Shown here: positions 1-8,897 of the stretch, one piece after another
Layout: each line of letters starts with the position of its first letter
Numbering within the stretch: the stretch's first letter is position 1
Source of the DNA: Labrys miyagiensis
Lineage (GTDB): Bacteria > Pseudomonadota > Alphaproteobacteria > Rhizobiales > Labraceae
Reading direction: 5' to 3'
Assembly: GCF_030160835.1 (NCBI RefSeq)
Contig: NZ_BSPC01000005.1
Span: 649,525 to 713,524, forward strand
Length of the DNA stretch: 64,000 nt
Program-made: the position numbers and the translations under genes
The notes under the pieces: model-generated
What the model saw: the letters and a program-made list of their open reading frames with translations, nothing else
What the model was told of the DNA's origin: nothing
Databases searched by the model: none

Positions 1-281
1 TGCGGATCGTCGATGATGTAGAGCCTGGGCATGGGCAGGCCGGCATTGCGCGCCAGTCCCGCCGTGAGCTGGTAGAGCTCCGGCTCGCTGCGCGCGTCGA
101 CTTCGCGGGCGCCATACATCGACAGCACCATGTCGCCCGAGCGCCAATAGGCGAAGATATTGGTGGCGATGGCGATCGCCAGCGCGATGATCATGCCGGT
201 TTTGCCGCCCAGAACCAGGCCGATCGCCATGAACAAGGCGGTCATGCCGGCAAGGAGGATGGCCGTGCGTGCGTAATGCAT
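1..281 (-). CDS. htpX: Protease HtpX, N-terminal part (runs off the left edge)
   Basis: Membrane-bound zinc metalloprotease of the M48 family that helps degrade misfolded membrane proteins. About 93 residues are visible, beginning MHYARTAILLAGMTALFM. Two hydrophobic stretches come first (about residues 5-24 and 28-45). They are followed by the family-typical segment MVLSMYGAREVDARSEPELY and then LARNAGLPMPRLYIIDDPQ. The HEXXH zinc site would lie in the part outside the window. The start is the ATG complementary to 279-281. The match to the HtpX N-terminus is strong by eye. Confidence 0.93.
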   Translation of the reverse strand, partial: MHYARTAILLAGMTALFMAIGLVLGGKTGMIIALAIAIATNIFAYWRSGDMVLSMYGAREVDARSEPELYQLTAGLARNAGLPMPRLYIIDDP

Positions 282-427
282 CGAAGGAGTCCCGTTTCTC
301 CGGCGATAAGATCGGAACTCCACCATAGCCTATGCAAGAGGCCGCCGCATGAAAGCTTTGTCATGTGGAGGAACGGCGGCGGCTCGGGTCTCTATTCGCG
401 AGTGTGTGTGGGAGACGAGCTGTAATT

Positions 428-512
428 CGTCATTGCGAGCGCAACGAAGCAATCCAGGGCCATTGGCATCACCCTTCGGCCCTTGGATTGCTTCGCTGCG
501 CTCGCAATGACG
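428..512. repeat. 85-bp intergenic inverted repeat (CGTCATTGCGAGCG type)
   Basis: The left arm begins CGTCATTGCGAGCGCAACG and the right arm ends CTGCGCTCGCAATGACG, so the two ends are reverse complements over about 30 bases with a short loop near 460-478. This is a common dispersed palindrome type in Hyphomicrobiales genomes. It lies between the htpX and L,D-transpeptidase genes, and any short ORFs across it are artefacts. Confidence 0.85.
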
Positions 513-579
513 GCAGTACCGGCGCCTTTTCCGATATCGCCGCTCTTTTCAGTCAGGCTCTCGAAACAGGCGCTGCGCC

Positions 580-1275
580 TCACATCGCAGCGTCGACCTC
601 GTCGCCCGGATCGTTGGAGGGCAGCACCACCACATGGGTGCCCACAGGCGTGTTGTTGTAGAGGTGGATGATGTCCTGGTTGAGCAGGCGGATGCAGCCC
701 GAGGACATCGACTTGCCGATCGACGTGGGGTCGATCGTGCCGTGCAGGCGATAGAGCGTGTCGCGATTGCCCTGGAACAGATACATGGCGCGGGCGCCCA
801 GCGGATTGCCGGGGCCGCCGGGCATGCCGTCGGCATATTTGGCGGCCTCGGAATCGCGCTTCACCATGTCGGAGGGGGGCGTCCAGGTCGGCCAGACCGA
901 TTTGCGCTTGACGGTGGCGTTGCCGTGCCAGCCGAAGCCCTCGCGACCCACGCCGACGCCGTAGCGGGTGGCAAGACCACCCTCATGCACATGGTAGAGA
1001 TAGTGGTTGTTGGGGTCGATCACGATGGTTCCGGGCGCTTCGCCGGTCGGATCCGAGACCTCGCGGCGGTAGAAGGCGGGATCGATCTGCCCCAGGTCGA
1101 TCGCCGGCACCGGATAGCCATTGTCCTCGCCGCCGGCATAGATGGCGCGGTAGTTATAGTCGCTGCCGCCCCAGCCGTCGAAGAAGGCGTCCGCCGACAG
1201 GCGGCGGGACGAGGCGCAGCTGGCGAGAAGGAGAGGAGCGCCGAGCACGAACAGGCGGCGGGACAAATCGGGCAT
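580..1275 (-). CDS. L,D-transpeptidase (YkuD/ErfK family), predicted lipoprotein
   Basis: Predicted periplasmic L,D-transpeptidase that would make or remodel 3-3 crosslinks in peptidoglycan or anchor proteins to it. The N-terminus carries twin arginines (SRRLFVLG) and a lipobox-like LLLASC with Cys about residue 20, so it is probably a lipoprotein. The YkuD core is clear: RLHGTIDP, then the catalytic SSGCIRLLNQD motif with Cys about residue 194. Length of 231 residues is normal. A GTG codon directly precedes the chosen ATG. The GGAAGG ribosome site sits about 6 bases from the ATG and only 3 from the GTG, so the ATG is preferred. It is transcribed alone. Confidence 0.9.
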   Translation of the reverse strand: MPDLSRRLFVLGAPLLLASCASSRRLSADAFFDGWGGSDYNYRAIYAGGEDNGYPVPAIDLGQIDPAFYRREVSDPTGEAPGTIVIDPNNHYLYHVHEGGLATRYGVGVGREGFGWHGNATVKRKSVWPTWTPPSDMVKRDSEAAKYADGMPGGPGNPLGARAMYLFQGNRDTLYRLHGTIDPTSIGKSMSSGCIRLLNQDIIHLYNNTPVGTHVVVLPSNDPGDEVDAAM

Positions 1276-1542
1276 CACAGACCTTCCAAGCCAGGAATCA
1301 GTATCAATTCGGGCAAATTTCGGGGCGAGTAGAGCTTATCAGGGTTAATAGCTGGTTATCCCGGGCAATAGCTTCGTTAGGAAATCGCCGGCACCAACTT
1401 TTTCGCAACGTCAACCCAAACAATTTGAAAGAGTTCCGCCTGTCCAGCAGCCGCAGGTTGCATGGCCGCCGCCAGCCCGGTCCGTTCCAGGGCCGGGATC
1501 GCGGGGTCATGAACAGGTCACGCGGGCTTTCGAGCGGCACCC

Positions 1543-2148
1543 TCAGATCCAGGGGCGCGCCGCAGCCGTCTTCTGCTCGAAGGAGGCGATGTGCGGCGTC
1601 TTCTCCATGGTCACGCCGATGTCGTCGAGCCCCTTGAGCAGCTTGTTCTTGCGGGCGGGATCGATGTCGAACTTGACCGTGCCGCCATCCGGCCCATGAA
1701 TCTCCTGGGCCTCGAGGTCCACCGTCAGCGTGGCGTTGGCGCCGCGCTTGGCATCATCGAACAACTTTTCGAGATCGTCCGGCGAAACGACGATCGGCAG
1801 GATGCCGTTGTTGAAGCAGTTGTTGTAGAAGATATCGGCGAAGGAGGTGGAGATCACACAGCGGATGCCGAAATCGAGCAGGGCCCAGGGCGCATGCTCG
1901 CGTGAGGAGCCGCAGCCGAAATTATCGCCGGCCACCAGGATCTTGGCTTGGCGATAGGAAGGCTTGTTCAGCACGAAATCCGCGTTCTCGCTGCCGTCGT
2001 CGTTGAAGCGCATCTCGGAAAACAGCCCGGCGCCCAATCCCGTGCGCTTGATGGTCTTGAGATATTGCTTGGGGATGATCATGTCCGTGTCTACGTTCGT
2101 GATCTCCAGGGGCGCGGCAACACCGGTGAGCGTCGTAAATTTGTCCAT
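1543..2148 (-). CDS. leuD: 3-isopropylmalate dehydratase small subunit
   Basis: Small (swivel-domain) subunit of isopropylmalate isomerase, which with LeuC converts 2-isopropylmalate to 3-isopropylmalate in leucine synthesis. The 201 residues match the proteobacterial LeuD length. They begin [22 protein letters not shown] and include the substrate-loop region IIPKQYLKT and the conserved [17 protein letters not shown]. The reading frame extends upstream to 2325, but homology starts at the ATG at 2146-2148. LeuC is not in the window. The 1279-1542 stretch after it holds nothing recognisable. Confidence 0.96.
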   Translation of the reverse strand: MDKFTTLTGVAAPLEITNVDTDMIIPKQYLKTIKRTGLGAGLFSEMRFNDDGSENADFVLNKPSYRQAKILVAGDNFGCGSSREHAPWALLDFGIRCVISTSFADIFYNNCFNNGILPIVVSPDDLEKLFDDAKRGANATLTVDLEAQEIHGPDGGTVKFDIDPARKNKLLKGLDDIGVTMEKTPHIASFEQKTAAARPWI

Positions 2149-2251
2149 TGGCTGAGAACCGTTTCGAACTGAAGCTTTTATTGCCCGGTCTTTTATGGCT
2201 TGCTGTTCCGGGTGACAAGTAATTTGGGCGTGAGAGAACCGAGAAGGCACC

Positions 2252-2839
2252 ATGTCTGGTCTGTTACGGCTCAGTGAGGCGGCGCGCCGCGCGACGGTGA
2301 AGGCCCTGGCTCCGGCCGAACCCATCGTCTACGTCACCACGCCCGACCCTCGCGAGGCCGCGCGCAACGCCATCTCCACCTTCGGCGCCGGCGCTCTGAT
2401 CGCAGTGCTGAGCCTGCCGATCGCCTGGGCCTGTCTCTCCGCGGCCTGGCAGGCCATCGCCAATGGCGGTTCGGTGGTGCTGCCGCTGCTGTTCAGCCTG
2501 CTGGCGCTGCCGGCCTGCATCTTCGGCGTCTATCTGATCAGCGCGCCCTATGCCGCCTATCTCCGCGCCAAGGACCGCGTGGTACTGATCACCGACCGCC
2601 GGCTGGTGCTGATTTCCATCCGCAACGGGGTGGAGGAAACACTGTCCGCCCGCTCCATCCTCGGCGTCGAGCGCAAGAGCATCGAGCGCGGCTTCGGCAC
2701 GCTGGAAGTGCGCCACGAGGCCAGGGGCGACGAAGCGGAGACGGTGCTCGCCGGCATGGACAATGTCATGGACGCCGAACTCGCCATCCGCCGCCTCTCG
2801 CTCGATCATTCGGTGACGATCATCTCGCCGGTGCATTAG
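2252..2839 (+). CDS. Small membrane protein with a PH-like cytosolic domain, unknown function
   Basis: The 195-residue protein has two adjacent hydrophobic segments (about residues 42-65 and 77-100). A beta-rich C-terminal part follows ([49 protein letters not shown]), which resembles bacterial PH-domain membrane proteins of the YdbT/YdbS kind. No catalytic motif is visible. GAAGG lies 5-6 bases before the ATG. It is divergent from leuD with about 100 bp between them, which should hold promoters for both. The gene is probably real; its role is unknown. Confidence 0.72.
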   Translation: MSGLLRLSEAARRATVKALAPAEPIVYVTTPDPREAARNAISTFGAGALIAVLSLPIAWACLSAAWQAIANGGSVVLPLLFSLLALPACIFGVYLISAPYAAYLRAKDRVVLITDRRLVLISIRNGVEETLSARSILGVERKSIERGFGTLEVRHEARGDEAETVLAGMDNVMDAELAIRRLSLDHSVTIISPVH

Positions 2840-2953
2840 CTGTGATGTCCGCGCTCCCAGCATTTGTCGCCTCTGGGACAGCCAATGTCTGCTTTCAGTC
2901 TTTGAGAGCCTGCCTTCCCGCTAGCATCGCTCGAAACAGCAGGGAGCGGGACG

Positions 2954-4486
2954 ATGATGGAAGCAGTGGCGGAGGCAAGGCGCTCTCGATCAGGCCGGCG
3001 TGGGGCGCGCAGCGGCCCGGTGGCGCCGCCCTATATCACCCGCAAGATCCCGCCCTATGAGATCCTCTCCGAGGAAGCGCTGGCGCTGATCGAGGAGCAT
3101 GCCGACCGTATCCTGGAGGAGGTCGGCTTCGAGATCCGCGGCGACCAGGAGGCGGTCGACCTCTTCAAGGCAGCGGGCGCCGAGACGGACGGCTGGCGCA
3201 TCCGGCCGCCGCGCGGGCTGATCCGCTCGATCATCCAGCGGACCTGCCCGGCGAGCTTCATGCAGCATGCCCGCAATCCCGAGCGCTCGGTGGTGATTGG
3301 CGGCGCCAACACCGTGTTCTCGCCCGCCTACGGCTCGCCCTTCGTCACCGATGCCGATCGCGGCCGGCGCTATGGCACGCTTGAGGATTTCGGCAATTTC
3401 GTGAAACTGGCCTATATGACGCCTTGGCTGCACCATTCCGGCGGCACGGTGTGCGAACCGGTAGACGTGCCCGTCAACAAGCGCCATTTCGACATGGTGC
3501 TGGCCCACATGACCCTCTCCGACAAGGGCTTCATGGGCTCGGTGACCACCGCGCCGCGCGCTTCCGATTCCATCGAGATGTGCCGGGTGTTGTTCGGGGC
3601 CGATTTCGTCGACGCCAATTGCGTCATCCTCGGCAATGTCAACACCAACTCGCCCCTCGTGCTCGATGGCGAGGCCTCGCGCGTGATACGCACCTATGCG
3701 CGCGCGAACCAGGCGGCGGTCTGCGTGCCCTTCATCCTCGGCGGCGCCATGGGCCCGGTGACGACAGCCGGCGCGCTTGCCCAGTGCTTTGCCGAGGCGA
3801 TGATGTGCGTTGCGCTGACCCAGCTGGAACGTCCGGGCGCGCCGGCGATTCTCGGCAATTTCCTGTCATCGATGTCGCTGAAATCCGGCGCACCGACGTT
3901 CGGCACGCCGGAGCCGGCGCTCGGCTATCTCGGCATCGGTGCGCTCGCTCGCCGCCTCGGCGTGCCCTTGCGCTGCGGCGGCAATCTCTGCGCTTCCAAG
4001 ATCCCGGATGCGCAGGCCGCCTATGAGAGCGCCAATTCGATGTGGCCGGCCTTCCTCGCCGGCGCCCATTTCATCCTGCATTCGGCCGGCTGGGCCGAGG
4101 GCGCGCTCGCCATGTCCTATGAGAAATTCGTGATGGATGCCGACCAGCTCGGCGCCTTCCACACCTTGGCGCGGGGCATGCCGGTGGACGAGAACGCCTT
4201 CGCCCTCGATGGCTTCCACGAGGTCGGCCCCGGCAAGCATTTCCTCGGCAGCGCCCACACCATGCGCAACTACGAGACCGCTTTCTACGACTTCCCTCTC
4301 TCGGACAACAATTCCTTTGAGCAATGGAGCGAGGAGGGCAGTCACGACATCGTCAAGCGCGCCAATCGCAAGTGGAAGGCCATGCTGGAAGCCTATGAGG
4401 CGCCGCCGATGGAGCAGGACAAGCGCGAGGCGCTGACAGATTTCGTGGCACGGAAAAAGGCCGAGGTGCCGGACGCTTGGTATTGA
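2954..4486 (+). CDS. Trimethylamine methyltransferase family protein (MttB-like, non-pyrrolysine), copy 1
   Basis: Member of the COG5598/MttB family, whose studied members move a methyl group from a methylated amine or quaternary ammonium compound to a cobalt corrinoid protein. The 510 residues cover the whole TIM-barrel length. Conserved stretches include EILSEEALALIEEHADRILE near residue 36, FSPAYGSPFVTDADRGRRYG, LGGAMGPVTTAGALAQ and the C-terminal EVGPGKHFLGSAHTMRNYE. There is no in-frame amber codon, so it is not a pyrrolysine enzyme. Substrate is unknown; non-Pyl relatives act on glycine betaine, proline betaine or carnitine. No corrinoid-protein gene is adjacent. A GGGAG site precedes the ATG. 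A paralogue lies at 23270. Confidence 0.9.
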   Translation: MMEAVAEARRSRSGRRGARSGPVAPPYITRKIPPYEILSEEALALIEEHADRILEEVGFEIRGDQEAVDLFKAAGAETDGWRIRPPRGLIRSIIQRTCPASFMQHARNPERSVVIGGANTVFSPAYGSPFVTDADRGRRYGTLEDFGNFVKLAYMTPWLHHSGGTVCEPVDVPVNKRHFDMVLAHMTLSDKGFMGSVTTAPRASDSIEMCRVLFGADFVDANCVILGNVNTNSPLVLDGEASRVIRTYARANQAAVCVPFILGGAMGPVTTAGALAQCFAEAMMCVALTQLERPGAPAILGNFLSSMSLKSGAPTFGTPEPALGYLGIGALARRLGVPLRCGGNLCASKIPDAQAAYESANSMWPAFLAGAHFILHSAGWAEGALAMSYEKFVMDADQLGAFHTLARGMPVDENAFALDGFHEVGPGKHFLGSAHTMRNYETAFYDFPLSDNNSFEQWSEEGSHDIVKRANRKWKAMLEAYEAPPMEQDKREALTDFVARKKAEVPDAWY

Positions 4487-4487
4487 G

Positions 4488-4778
4488 CTATCGAATATCC
4501 AGAAAGGAGCGGTCCGCACGGCCATCCCAGAGACGAATAATCTCTATTTGGCCATTGCGTATTGCGTAAACGAGCGAAAAAGGTGTTCGAGGGATCGCTA
4601 GCTCTCGAGCCTCCCCCATTTCAATGGCTTTGCCACTATAGGGATTTTCTGAGAGCATGATTACGGCAGCGTAGTAATGCTCTCTCGCCCTTTTCTGCCC
4701 CTCTGGAAAATGCCGGGTATAGTATTGCCGGAACCAACGCAGATCCGCTTTCGTGCTCGGCAGATAGATGATCCTCAT
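4488..4778 (-). CDS. Type II toxin, RelE/ParE family
   Basis: The 96-residue protein begins MRIIYLPSTKADLRWFRQYY and ends IEIIRLWDGRADRSFLDIR. This fits ParE/RelE folds: an N-terminal helical hairpin, then a beta sheet with PYSGKAIEMGEARELAIPRTPFSLVYAI. It starts 3 bases after the stop of the ribbon-helix-helix gene, in the usual antitoxin-then-toxin order. ParE types poison gyrase and RelE types cut mRNA; the sequence does not settle which. Its stop lies just past the end of the convergent MttB gene. Confidence 0.85.
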   Translation of the reverse strand: MRIIYLPSTKADLRWFRQYYTRHFPEGQKRAREHYYAAVIMLSENPYSGKAIEMGEARELAIPRTPFSLVYAIRNGQIEIIRLWDGRADRSFLDIR

Positions 4779-4781
4779 GGT

Positions 4782-5066
4782 TTAGGATCGAGATGGGAAG
4801 ATATCGATCTCTGGCTCGGGAAGCTCGTTCTCGGTTCCCCATGAATCGATCCAGCGATGCATCGCCTCGCTTGAAATGAACTCGCCCTTCTCAGCTTCGA
4901 TAAGGGCCAAGCGGATAGCTTCTTCCTTGGCTGTCCGAGCGTCGAGCATGGCTTCAATCGCCTGCGTCGCAAGCCAAGACGATGAACGATCGATACGTTT
5001 AGCTTCCGTATCCAGCCGTTCTTTGACATCGGGATTGAGACGTAGGGAGAAGGGGACCGTGGACAT
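4782..5066 (-). CDS. Type II antitoxin, ribbon-helix-helix (CopG/ParD-like)
   Basis: The 94-residue protein has an N-terminal ribbon-helix-helix: MSTVPFSLRLNPDVKERLDTEAKRIDRSSSWLATQAIEAML. The beta strand VPFSLRL and the helix starting SSWLATQAIE are typical. The acidic C-terminal half (EKGEFISSEAMHRWIDSWG) would bind the toxin. It is first in a two-gene operon with the toxin. It probably represses its own promoter through the 10-bp-spaced repeats directly upstream at 5080-5104. Confidence 0.86.
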   Translation of the reverse strand: MSTVPFSLRLNPDVKERLDTEAKRIDRSSSWLATQAIEAMLDARTAKEEAIRLALIEAEKGEFISSEAMHRWIDSWGTENELPEPEIDIFPSRS

Positions 5067-5079
5067 AGAAATTACTCTC

Positions 5080-5104
5080 GTAGTTTATTGTAGTGCAATG
5101 TAGT
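5080..5104 (-). promoter_or_regulatory. Candidate autoregulatory operator of the ParE/RHH pair: three GTAGT repeats spaced 10 bp
   Basis: On the plus strand GTAGT occurs at 5080, 5090 and 5100, exactly one helical turn apart. This is 13 bases upstream of the antitoxin start on the minus strand. Direct repeats in phase with the helix are the usual target of ribbon-helix-helix dimers binding side by side. The link to this antitoxin is inferred from position. Confidence 0.55.
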
Positions 5105-5254
5105 GAGGAATTGCGCTGCTGTCAATGCCTCGCCCGAACGCGTGCGTCCCGAAACCCTGCTCATCGGCTGAGGATTACGCCACGCCCACAATTCGCCGCA
5201 TTGCGCGCAAGGGCACTTCGCGCTAAAGGCCGTTATCCAAGTTTGGGGATGAAA

Positions 5255-5542
5255 ATGGCCGAAGCACATCAAGAAGCGATGACCGCGCACGATTTTTCCG
5301 ATCACAAGGGCACCTATGAAGGCTTCCTGCGCCTGTCCGCGATCGGTATGGCCTGGGTGCTCGGCATCGTCGTCACGCTGGGCATCGGCGGCACGACCAA
5401 TCACTGGGGCATCGCCTCCGTCCTTCTGATCGTTTCGACGATTGCCAACATCCTGGGCTTGGCCGTGAAGAGCTGGAGCTGGAAGCCCGGCGCTCTGGTG
5501 GTGGTGCTCCAGCTCCTGTCCCTACTGCTTCTCACCCATTGA
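5255..5542 (+). CDS. aa3-type cytochrome c oxidase subunit IV-like protein
   Basis: The 95-residue membrane protein starts MAEAHQEAMTAHDFSDHKGTY. This is the short N-terminal motif of the alphaproteobacterial aa3 oxidase subunit IV family (COX4_pro_2), in which EHxxTYxxF leads into a membrane helix. Here it is followed by three hydrophobic helices (about residues 25-45, 50-70 and 78-93), longer than the usual single helix. The start at 5255 is chosen because GGGGA sits 6 bases upstream; an ATG at 5249 is also possible. In many Hyphomicrobiales this gene precedes pntAA, as it does here. Confidence 0.75.
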   Translation: MAEAHQEAMTAHDFSDHKGTYEGFLRLSAIGMAWVLGIVVTLGIGGTTNHWGIASVLLIVSTIANILGLAVKSWSWKPGALVVVLQLLSLLLLTH

Positions 5543-5574
5543 GATCCTGCCGCGGCGGCCATCTTCCGTGATCA

Positions 5575-5592
5575 GAGAGGGTAAACCCTCTC
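5575..5592. terminator. Short GC hairpin between the oxidase subunit IV gene and pntAA
   Basis: GAGAGGG, TAAA, CCCTCTC form a perfect 7-bp stem with a 4-base loop 33 bases after the upstream stop codon. No T-tract follows, so it may only be a weak terminator or an mRNA-stability hairpin. Confidence 0.4.
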
Positions 5593-5677
5593 CGCTCCCA
5601 TTTCAGGGAGCCTGGCTCGACCGGCCTTCGCCGGGCGAATGTTCTGTGCCTCCTTATGCCCCCGTCGAGGAGCGACC

Positions 5678-6823
5678 ATGATCGGCATAGCCGTACCCAA
5701 AGAAGTCGATCCCGGCGAGCCCCGCGTCGGCGCCACGCCCGATACCGTGAAGAAGCTGATCGCCCTCGGCGCCACGGTTACGGTGGCCGCTGGCGCCGGC
5801 CTCGCCTCCGGAATTACCGATGCCGACTACCGGGAGGCTGGCGCCACGATTGCCGCTTCAAACGCCGAGGCCCTGCACGGCGCTGCGATCGTCCTCAAGG
5901 TCCGCCGTCCCGCGGCCGAGGAGCTCGGCGCCTATCCCGCCGGTGCGCTGGTGCTGGCGATCATGGATCCCTATGGCCAGCAGGAGGCGCTCGAGGTCGT
6001 GGCGCGGACCGGCGTTGCCGCCTTCGCCATGGAACTGATGCCGCGCATCACCCGCGCCCAGGTGATGGACGTGCTTTCCTCGCAGGCCAATCTTGCCGGC
6101 TATCGGGCGGTGATCGACGCCTCAGCCGAATTCGGCCGTGCCTTTCCGATGATGATGACGGCGGCGGGCACGGTGCCGGCCGCCAAGGTCTTCGTGATGG
6201 GCGCCGGCGTCGCCGGCCTGCAGGCCATCGCCACCGCCCGGCGCCTCGGCGCCATCGTCACCGCCACCGATGTCCGTCCCGCCGCCAAGGAGCAGGTCGC
6301 CTCGCTCGGCGCCAAATTCGTGGCGGTGGAGGATGAGGAGTTCAGGCAGGCCGAGACGGCGGCCGGCTATGCCAAGCCGATGTCGGCGGAGTACCAGGCC
6401 AAGCAGGCGGCTCTCGTTGCCGAGCATATCAAGAAGCAGGACGTGGTCATCACCACCGCCCTGATCCCGGGCCGGCCGGCGCCGCACCTGGTTTCATCAG
6501 CCATGGTGGAGAGCCTGAAGCCGGGCTCGGTGCTGGTGGATCTCGCCGTCGAGCGGGGCGGCAATGTCGAGGGCGCCAAGGCGGGCGAGGTCGTCACCAC
6601 CGCCAATGGCGTGAAGATCATCGGCCATCTCAACGTGCCCGGGCGCCTCGCCGCTTCCGCCTCCTCGCTCTATGCCCGCAATCTCCTGGCCTTTGTCGAG
6701 ACGCTGGTCGACAGGAAGGAGAAGGTGCTGGCGCCGAACTGGGACGACGAGCTGGTCAAGGCGACGCTCCTGACCCGCGACGGCGCCATCGTGCATCCGA
6801 TGTTCCAGCTGCCGGTGGGCTAG
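5678..6823 (+). CDS. pntAA: NAD(P) transhydrogenase subunit alpha part 1
   Basis: NAD(H)-binding domain I of the proton-translocating transhydrogenase, which reduces NADP+ with NADH using the proton gradient. The 381 residues start [27 protein letters not shown], the alanine-dehydrogenase/PNT N-terminus. The Rossmann segment is [36 protein letters not shown], and the C-terminal part contains [22 protein letters not shown]. The start has GAGGAG 6 bases upstream; the frame is open back to 5639 but homology begins here. Membrane domain II is encoded by the next two genes. Confidence 0.96.
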   Translation: MIGIAVPKEVDPGEPRVGATPDTVKKLIALGATVTVAAGAGLASGITDADYREAGATIAASNAEALHGAAIVLKVRRPAAEELGAYPAGALVLAIMDPYGQQEALEVVARTGVAAFAMELMPRITRAQVMDVLSSQANLAGYRAVIDASAEFGRAFPMMMTAAGTVPAAKVFVMGAGVAGLQAIATARRLGAIVTATDVRPAAKEQVASLGAKFVAVEDEEFRQAETAAGYAKPMSAEYQAKQAALVAEHIKKQDVVITTALIPGRPAPHLVSSAMVESLKPGSVLVDLAVERGGNVEGAKAGEVVTTANGVKIIGHLNVPGRLAASASSLYARNLLAFVETLVDRKEKVLAPNWDDELVKATLLTRDGAIVHPMFQLPVG

Positions 6824-6824
6824 C

Positions 6825-6909
6825 GGGGGGCGGGTCTTCAGACCCGCCTGGTCCGCCACTTTCACCAGTGTTGCGTTTTCAAAGAGGCGGGTCTGAAGAC
6901 CCGCCCCCC
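6825..6909. repeat. Paired palindromes between pntAA and pntAB
   Basis: The arm at 6825-6848 contains GGCGGGTCTTCAGACCCGCC and the arm at 6886-6909 contains GGCGGGTCTGAAGACCCGCC. Each arm is itself palindromic, and the two are reverse complements of each other around a 37-base centre. This is the REP-like architecture seen elsewhere in the window. It lies inside an operon, so it probably affects mRNA stability or processing rather than ending transcription. Confidence 0.85.
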
Positions 6910-6927
6910 AAATTCCGGGAGATCGTC

Positions 6928-7416
6928 ATGGCCGATACGCCGCAGGAACTGCTCGACAAGGCCAATGCTGCCGCCGAAGGCGCCCGGCAGGCGGCCGATC
7001 TCGCCCATTCCTATGCCGACCAGATCGCCACCACCATCGGCGCGGCGGCCCATGCGGCGAGCGGGGGGGCGATCGATCCCTTCGTCTTCCGCTTCGCCAT
7101 CTTCGTGCTGGCGATCTTCGTGGGCTATTACGTGGTCTGGTCCGTCACTCCCGCGCTGCACACGCCGCTGATGTCGGTGACCAACGCCATTTCCTCGGTG
7201 ATCGTGGTGGGCGCCCTGCTTTCCGTCGGCGTGTCGGTGGCTGGAGAGGGTGGCTCCTGGTGGGCGCGCGGCTTCGGCTTCATTGCCCTGATCCTTGCCT
7301 CCATCAACATCTTCGGCGGCTTCCTGGTCACCGAGCGCATGCTGGCGATGTACCGGCCGAAGGAAAAGCCCAAGCCCGCCGCTCAGGACGGGATCGCCCC
7401 GCCTGCGGCGCAGTGA
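6928..7416 (+). CDS. pntAB: NAD(P) transhydrogenase subunit alpha part 2
   Basis: Membrane part of the alpha subunit. The 162 residues start [20 protein letters not shown], an alanine-rich helical lead. Membrane helices come next ([18 protein letters not shown], then [17 protein letters not shown], then [21 protein letters not shown]). The ending [11 protein letters not shown] is typical of PntAB. The ATG at 6928 has GGGAGA upstream and sits after the palindromic repeat. It is followed by pntB only 9 bases later. Confidence 0.94.
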   Translation: MADTPQELLDKANAAAEGARQAADLAHSYADQIATTIGAAAHAASGGAIDPFVFRFAIFVLAIFVGYYVVWSVTPALHTPLMSVTNAISSVIVVGALLSVGVSVAGEGGSWWARGFGFIALILASINIFGGFLVTERMLAMYRPKEKPKPAAQDGIAPPAAQ

Positions 7417-7425
7417 GGCTCTGAT

Positions 7426-8823
7426 ATGTCCGTCAACCTGACCCAGCTCCTCTATCTCGTCGCCGGCGTGCTGTTCATCCTGGCGCTGCGCGGTCTGTCC
7501 TCGCCCGCCTCCTCGCGCCAGGGCAACCGCTTCGGCATGATCGGCATGGGCGTGGCCATCCTTACCACGCTCGCGGTGGCGCCGCCTTCCGACTGGCCGG
7601 GTTGGCTGCTCGTCGTTCTCGGCATCGCCATTGGCGGCGGCATCGGCGCCGTGGTGGCGCGCCGCGTCGCCATGACGGCGATGCCCCAGCTCGTCGCCGC
7701 CTTCCATTCCGGCGTCGGCCTTGCCGCGGTGTTCGTCGCCGCCGGCGCGCTCTACGCGCCCGCCGCCTTCGGCATCGGCGAGGCCGGGGCCATCGAGCAT
7801 GGCTCGCTGGTCGAGATGTCGCTGGGTGTGGCCATCGGCGCCATCACCTTCACCGGCTCAATCATCGCCTTCGCCAAGCTCAACGGCAACATGTCGGGCG
7901 CACCGATCCTGCTGCCGAGCCGGCACATCATCAATGCCGCCGTCGCCGCGCTGCTGGTGCTGCTGATCATCGCCTTCGTGGTCACCGAGGTGCATGCCTT
8001 CTTCTGGCTGATCGTGCTGACGGCGCTCCTGCTCGGCGGCCTGATCATCATCCCGATCGGCGGCGCCGACATGCCGGTGGTCGTCTCCATGCTCAACTCC
8101 TATTCGGGCTGGGCGGCGGCGGGCATCGGCTTCACGCTCGGCAATCTGGCGCTGATCATCACCGGCGCGCTGGTCGGCTCTTCCGGTGCGATCCTGTCCT
8201 ACATCATGTGCAAGGGCATGAACCGCTCCTTCATCTCGGTGATCCTCGGTGGTTTCGGCGGCGATGCGGTGGCCGGCGCGGCCAAGGGGCCGGAAACCCG
8301 GCCGGTGAAGCAGGGCTCGGCCGAGGATGCCGCCTTCATCATGAAGAACGCCTCCAAGGTCATCATCGTGCCCGGCTACGGCATGGCGGTGGCGCAGGCC
8401 CAGCACGCTCTGCGCGAGATGGGTGACCGGCTCAAGGCCGAGGGCGTCGACGTCGCCTATGCCATCCACCCCGTCGCGGGCCGCATGCCCGGCCATATGA
8501 ACGTGCTGCTGGCCGAGGCCAACGTGCCTTATGACGAGGTGTTCGAGCTCGAGGATATCAATGCCGAGTTCGGCCAGGCGGACGTTGCCTTCGTCATCGG
8601 CGCCAATGACGTGACCAACCCGGCCGCCAAGACCGATCCGGCCTCGCCGATCTTCGGGATGCCCATCCTCGATGTCGAGAAGGCCAAGACCGTGCTCTTT
8701 ATCAAGCGCGGCATGGGCTCGGGCTATGCGGGCGTGGAGAACGAGCTCTTCTTCCGCGACAACACCATGATGCTGTTCGGCGATGCCAAGAAGATGGTGG
8801 AAGAGATCCTCAAGGGACTGTGA
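7426..8823 (+). CDS. pntB: NAD(P) transhydrogenase subunit beta
   Basis: 465-residue beta subunit carrying the remaining proton-channel helices and the NADP(H)-binding domain III. The first half is hydrophobic with about nine helices. The second half has the NADP site VIIVPGYGMAVAQAQHALREM, followed by YAIHPVAGRMPGHMNVLLAEANVPYDEVFEL, DVAFVIGANDVTNPAAK and VLFIKRGMGSGYAGVENELF. All are hallmark PntB segments. It is the last gene of the pntAA-AB-B operon. Confidence 0.97.
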   Translation: MSVNLTQLLYLVAGVLFILALRGLSSPASSRQGNRFGMIGMGVAILTTLAVAPPSDWPGWLLVVLGIAIGGGIGAVVARRVAMTAMPQLVAAFHSGVGLAAVFVAAGALYAPAAFGIGEAGAIEHGSLVEMSLGVAIGAITFTGSIIAFAKLNGNMSGAPILLPSRHIINAAVAALLVLLIIAFVVTEVHAFFWLIVLTALLLGGLIIIPIGGADMPVVVSMLNSYSGWAAAGIGFTLGNLALIITGALVGSSGAILSYIMCKGMNRSFISVILGGFGGDAVAGAAKGPETRPVKQGSAEDAAFIMKNASKVIIVPGYGMAVAQAQHALREMGDRLKAEGVDVAYAIHPVAGRMPGHMNVLLAEANVPYDEVFELEDINAEFGQADVAFVIGANDVTNPAAKTDPASPIFGMPILDVEKAKTVLFIKRGMGSGYAGVENELFFRDNTMMLFGDAKKMVEEILKGL

Positions 8824-8897
8824 GGGCGCGAAGGGGGGCCTGCACGAATCTCCAGAATAAAATTTTTGCCCCACCCCAAGCAAAGGATGAGACCAAG

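Noticed and set aside
428-512. CRISPR-like array
   Set aside because: It is a single inverted repeat without regularly spaced direct repeats; no CRISPR array was found in the window.
1304-1540. 78-codon minus-strand frame between the L,D-transpeptidase and leuD genes
   Set aside because: Arginine-rich with no ribosome site and no protein-like pattern; considered non-coding.
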